5,710 bases of DNA from Candidatus Uhrbacteria bacterium (GTDB lineage: Bacteria > Patescibacteriota > Patescibacteriia > UBA9934). Where the stretch lies: positions 31,373 to 37,082 of the forward strand of contig DOZH01000003.1 of assembly GCA_003518105.1 (NCBI GenBank). The letters are read 5' to 3'. The notes under the pieces are model-generated. The model ran no database searches and was not told the DNA's origin. It was given only the letters and a program-made list of their open reading frames with translations. A program made the translations under genes and the position numbers. Shown piece by piece: positions 4,468 through 5,710 of the stretch; within the stretch, counting starts at the first letter, position 1, and every line of letters begins with the position of its first letter.

Positions 4468-5466
4468 TCAGCTAATAAACATCGCATCCCCAAAAGAAAA
4501 GAACCTATACCCAAACTTCTTCGCCTGTTCATACGCCGCCAAGACCCTCTCCCGCCCCGCCAAGGCAGAAACTAGCACCAACAAAGTCGACTTCGGTAAG
4601 TGAAAATTCGTAATGAGGCCATCGATAACACGAAAAATGAACCCCGGCGTAATAAACATGTTAATCTCGCCAGAATACGTCTGTAGTTGGCCAAATTTCT
4701 GGGCGACACCCTCCAGCACGCGAACTGTCGTAGTTCCCACAGCAATCACTCGTCTACCTTCATTTTTAGCTGTTACTAGCCTCTTTACTGTTTCTTCGTC
4801 GATACTCACCAATTCGCCGTGCATCGTATGCTCCTCGAGCGTCTCCACCTGTACTGGCCGAAAAGTCCCTAAACCAACGTGCAAAGTCACGTATTCCGTC
4901 TGAATCCCCTTATTTTTCAATTTTTCGATGAGCTCCGGTGTAAAATGCAGTCCAGCCGTCGGCGCGGCCACACTGCCCACTTCTTTCGCGTAAATCGTCT
5001 GGTAAGCCACCTCGTCGACTCCTTGCTCCATATACGGCGGCGTCGGAATTACGCCATAGTTAGCGCAATAATCCAGCATCTCGGCTACCGTTCGCCCAGT
5101 CTCAATCGTCACCACACCGTCCGCTTCTTTCGCTTTCACCCTCGCCCCCTCAAGTGGCAACGCCGCCCTCACCGCAAATTTCCGCCCCGGTCGCAGCAAA
5201 ACATCGGCTTCCCCTTCACGAATCCGCAAGATTAGAATTTCAATCTCGCCGAACAGTAACCGAGCCTTAAAAACCTTTGAACTATTAAAAACCAGCACAT
5301 CCCCAGCCTGTAATTCCTCCACAATATCGTAAAAATGCCTATCCTTAGCCTCCCCAGTCTCTCGATCAACCACCAATAAACGCGAGCTATCTCGCGGAAT
5401 TAACTGAGTTTGGGCAATAAACTCGGGCGGTAAGTGGTAATCGAAGTCTGTGATTGGGGTGGGCAT
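4468..5466 (-). CDS. queA: S-adenosylmethionine:tRNA ribosyltransferase-isomerase
   Basis: QueA transfers and rearranges the ribosyl part of S-adenosylmethionine onto preQ1 at the wobble base (position 34) of tRNAs with GUN anticodons, giving epoxyqueuosine, the penultimate step of queuosine synthesis. Family blocks run the full length of the 332 aa: FDYHLPPEFIAQ (8-19), RDSSRLLVVD (25-34), LQAGDVLVFNSSKVFKARL (52-70), YGVIPTPPYM (137-146), YQTIYAKEVGSVAAPTAGLHFT (155-176), TLHVGLGTFRPV (194-205), HTMHGE (213-218), AVGTTTVRVLE (242-252), ITNFHLPKSTLLVLVSA (285-301) and YRFFSFGDAMFI (320-331). I chose the ATG at 5466 because homologues begin just before FDYxLP. The frame stays open to 5589, but those 41 extra residues fall in the GC-rich structured element and look non-coding. 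Its Shine-Dalgarno is weak. It ends in TGA, and no terminator with a T run follows before the target promoter. Confidence 0.97.
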   Translation of the reverse strand: MPTPITDFDYHLPPEFIAQTQLIPRDSSRLLVVDRETGEAKDRHFYDIVEELQAGDVLVFNSSKVFKARLLFGEIEILILRIREGEADVLLRPGRKFAVRAALPLEGARVKAKEADGVVTIETGRTVAEMLDYCANYGVIPTPPYMEQGVDEVAYQTIYAKEVGSVAAPTAGLHFTPELIEKLKNKGIQTEYVTLHVGLGTFRPVQVETLEEHTMHGELVSIDEETVKRLVTAKNEGRRVIAVGTTTVRVLEGVAQKFGQLQTYSGEINMFITPGFIFRVIDGLITNFHLPKSTLLVLVSALAGRERVLAAYEQAKKFGYRFFSFGDAMFIS

Positions 5467-5510
5467 ATGTACTTCAATTATTAGATTTTGGAGGTTATTC
5501 AATGATTTGT

Positions 5511-5677
5511 CTGGCTCGTACAGGCCAAGGCTCGGGGACCATAGTTCGTCGGGTCCTGCCGACTGCGGACCCCGTTCTGTGCTCGACAAGCTGCGCGCCG
5601 CCCGGGGGCCCCCCTCCGCGTCACCCGACTAACAAACTTAGCCAGCCCCTCGCTACTTGGCCTTTTCTGGCTCGTAC
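5511..5677. repeat. GC-rich long-hairpin element flanked by 11-bp direct repeats
   Basis: The 11-mer CTGGCTCGTAC occurs at 5511-5521 and again at 5667-5677. Directly inside lie 8-bp inverted repeats AGGCCAAG (5522-5529) and CTTGGCCT (5656-5663). Further complementary arms continue inwards: CGGGG/CCTCG (5533-5537 with 5648-5652, one G-T pair), GTCGGG/CCCGAC (5548-5553 with 5624-5629), GCGGA/TCCGC (5565-5569 with 5615-5619) and CCCCG/CGGGG (5570-5574 with 5603-5607). The whole 142-base interior can fold as one imperfect rod. GGGTCC (5551-5556) can also pair with GGACC (5536-5540) or GGACCC (5567-5572). It may be a MITE-like insertion with target duplications, or a structured RNA, perhaps a queA leader. 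I recognise no known family (not tmRNA, SRP RNA, 5S rRNA or RNase P by their signatures). Confidence 0.5.
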
Positions 5678-5710
5678 GTATTTCACTGAGCCCGCAGTCA
5701 ACGAAGACGA

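Noticed and set aside
4468..5589. Longer QueA with 41 extra N-terminal residues
   Set aside because: Homologues start near MPTPITDFDY. The extension falls in the GC-rich hairpin element and has no recognisable features.
5450..5632. 60-codon plus-strand frame upstream of queA
   Set aside because: It overlaps the queA start and the hairpin element, with no ribosome binding site or family features.

Overview
The window is 5.7 kb of bacterial chromosome in which a complete diversity-generating retroelement (DGR) sits between housekeeping genes. Almost everything reads on the minus strand. Read 5'->3' on that strand, the order is: a GC-rich structured intergenic element (about 5511-5677), queA (5466-4468), a strong sigma70-type promoter (4441-4413), the DGR target gene (4340-3729) with its variable repeat VR (3890-3760), a rho-independent terminator (3681-3642), a non-coding stretch with short repeats (3641-3394), the template repeat TR (3393-3263), the DGR reverse transcriptase (about 2834-1842), a second strong promoter overlapping the RT stop codon, a long structured leader, rpsB (1558-722), tsf (698-102) and a terminator (93-44). 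One gene points the other way: avd, the DGR accessory protein (2860-3243, plus strand), lies between TR and RT.

How the DGR parts fit together: TR and VR align without gaps over 131 bp at a constant offset of 497. They differ at 21 positions, and 16 of these lie at adenines of the TR read on the minus strand (16 of 32 adenines against 5 of 99 other bases). This is the known signature of adenine-directed mutagenic retrohoming. In the established model, TR is transcribed, copied by the RT with help from Avd, and the A-mutated cDNA replaces VR. Here that would diversify 14 residue positions near the C-terminus of the 203-residue target protein, mostly at AAC, GAC and TAC codons.

Organism: the short EF-Ts, the Avd and RT types and the style of the target C-terminus suggest a member of the Candidate Phyla Radiation (Patescibacteria). 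This is inference from remembered family features, not from a search. TGA is used as a stop by queA and by the target gene, which argues against the lineages that recode TGA as glycine. Composition is mosaic. A sampled 60-bp stretch is about 52% GC in rpsB, about 32% in the RT gene and about 68% in the target gene, so the target (and TR) look compositionally foreign to the RT beside them.

Points most worth a second look: (1) the DGR itself; (2) a run of ten C just inside the avd start, where one tract length opens avd and a tract one base shorter would instead join an upstream ATG to the RT frame; (3) avd lying antisense to the presumed 3' spacer of the DGR RNA, with a perfect 11-bp hairpin at the boundary; (4) a long rpsB leader with good promoter elements; (5) a GC-rich, hairpin-forming, direct-repeat-flanked element upstream of queA.
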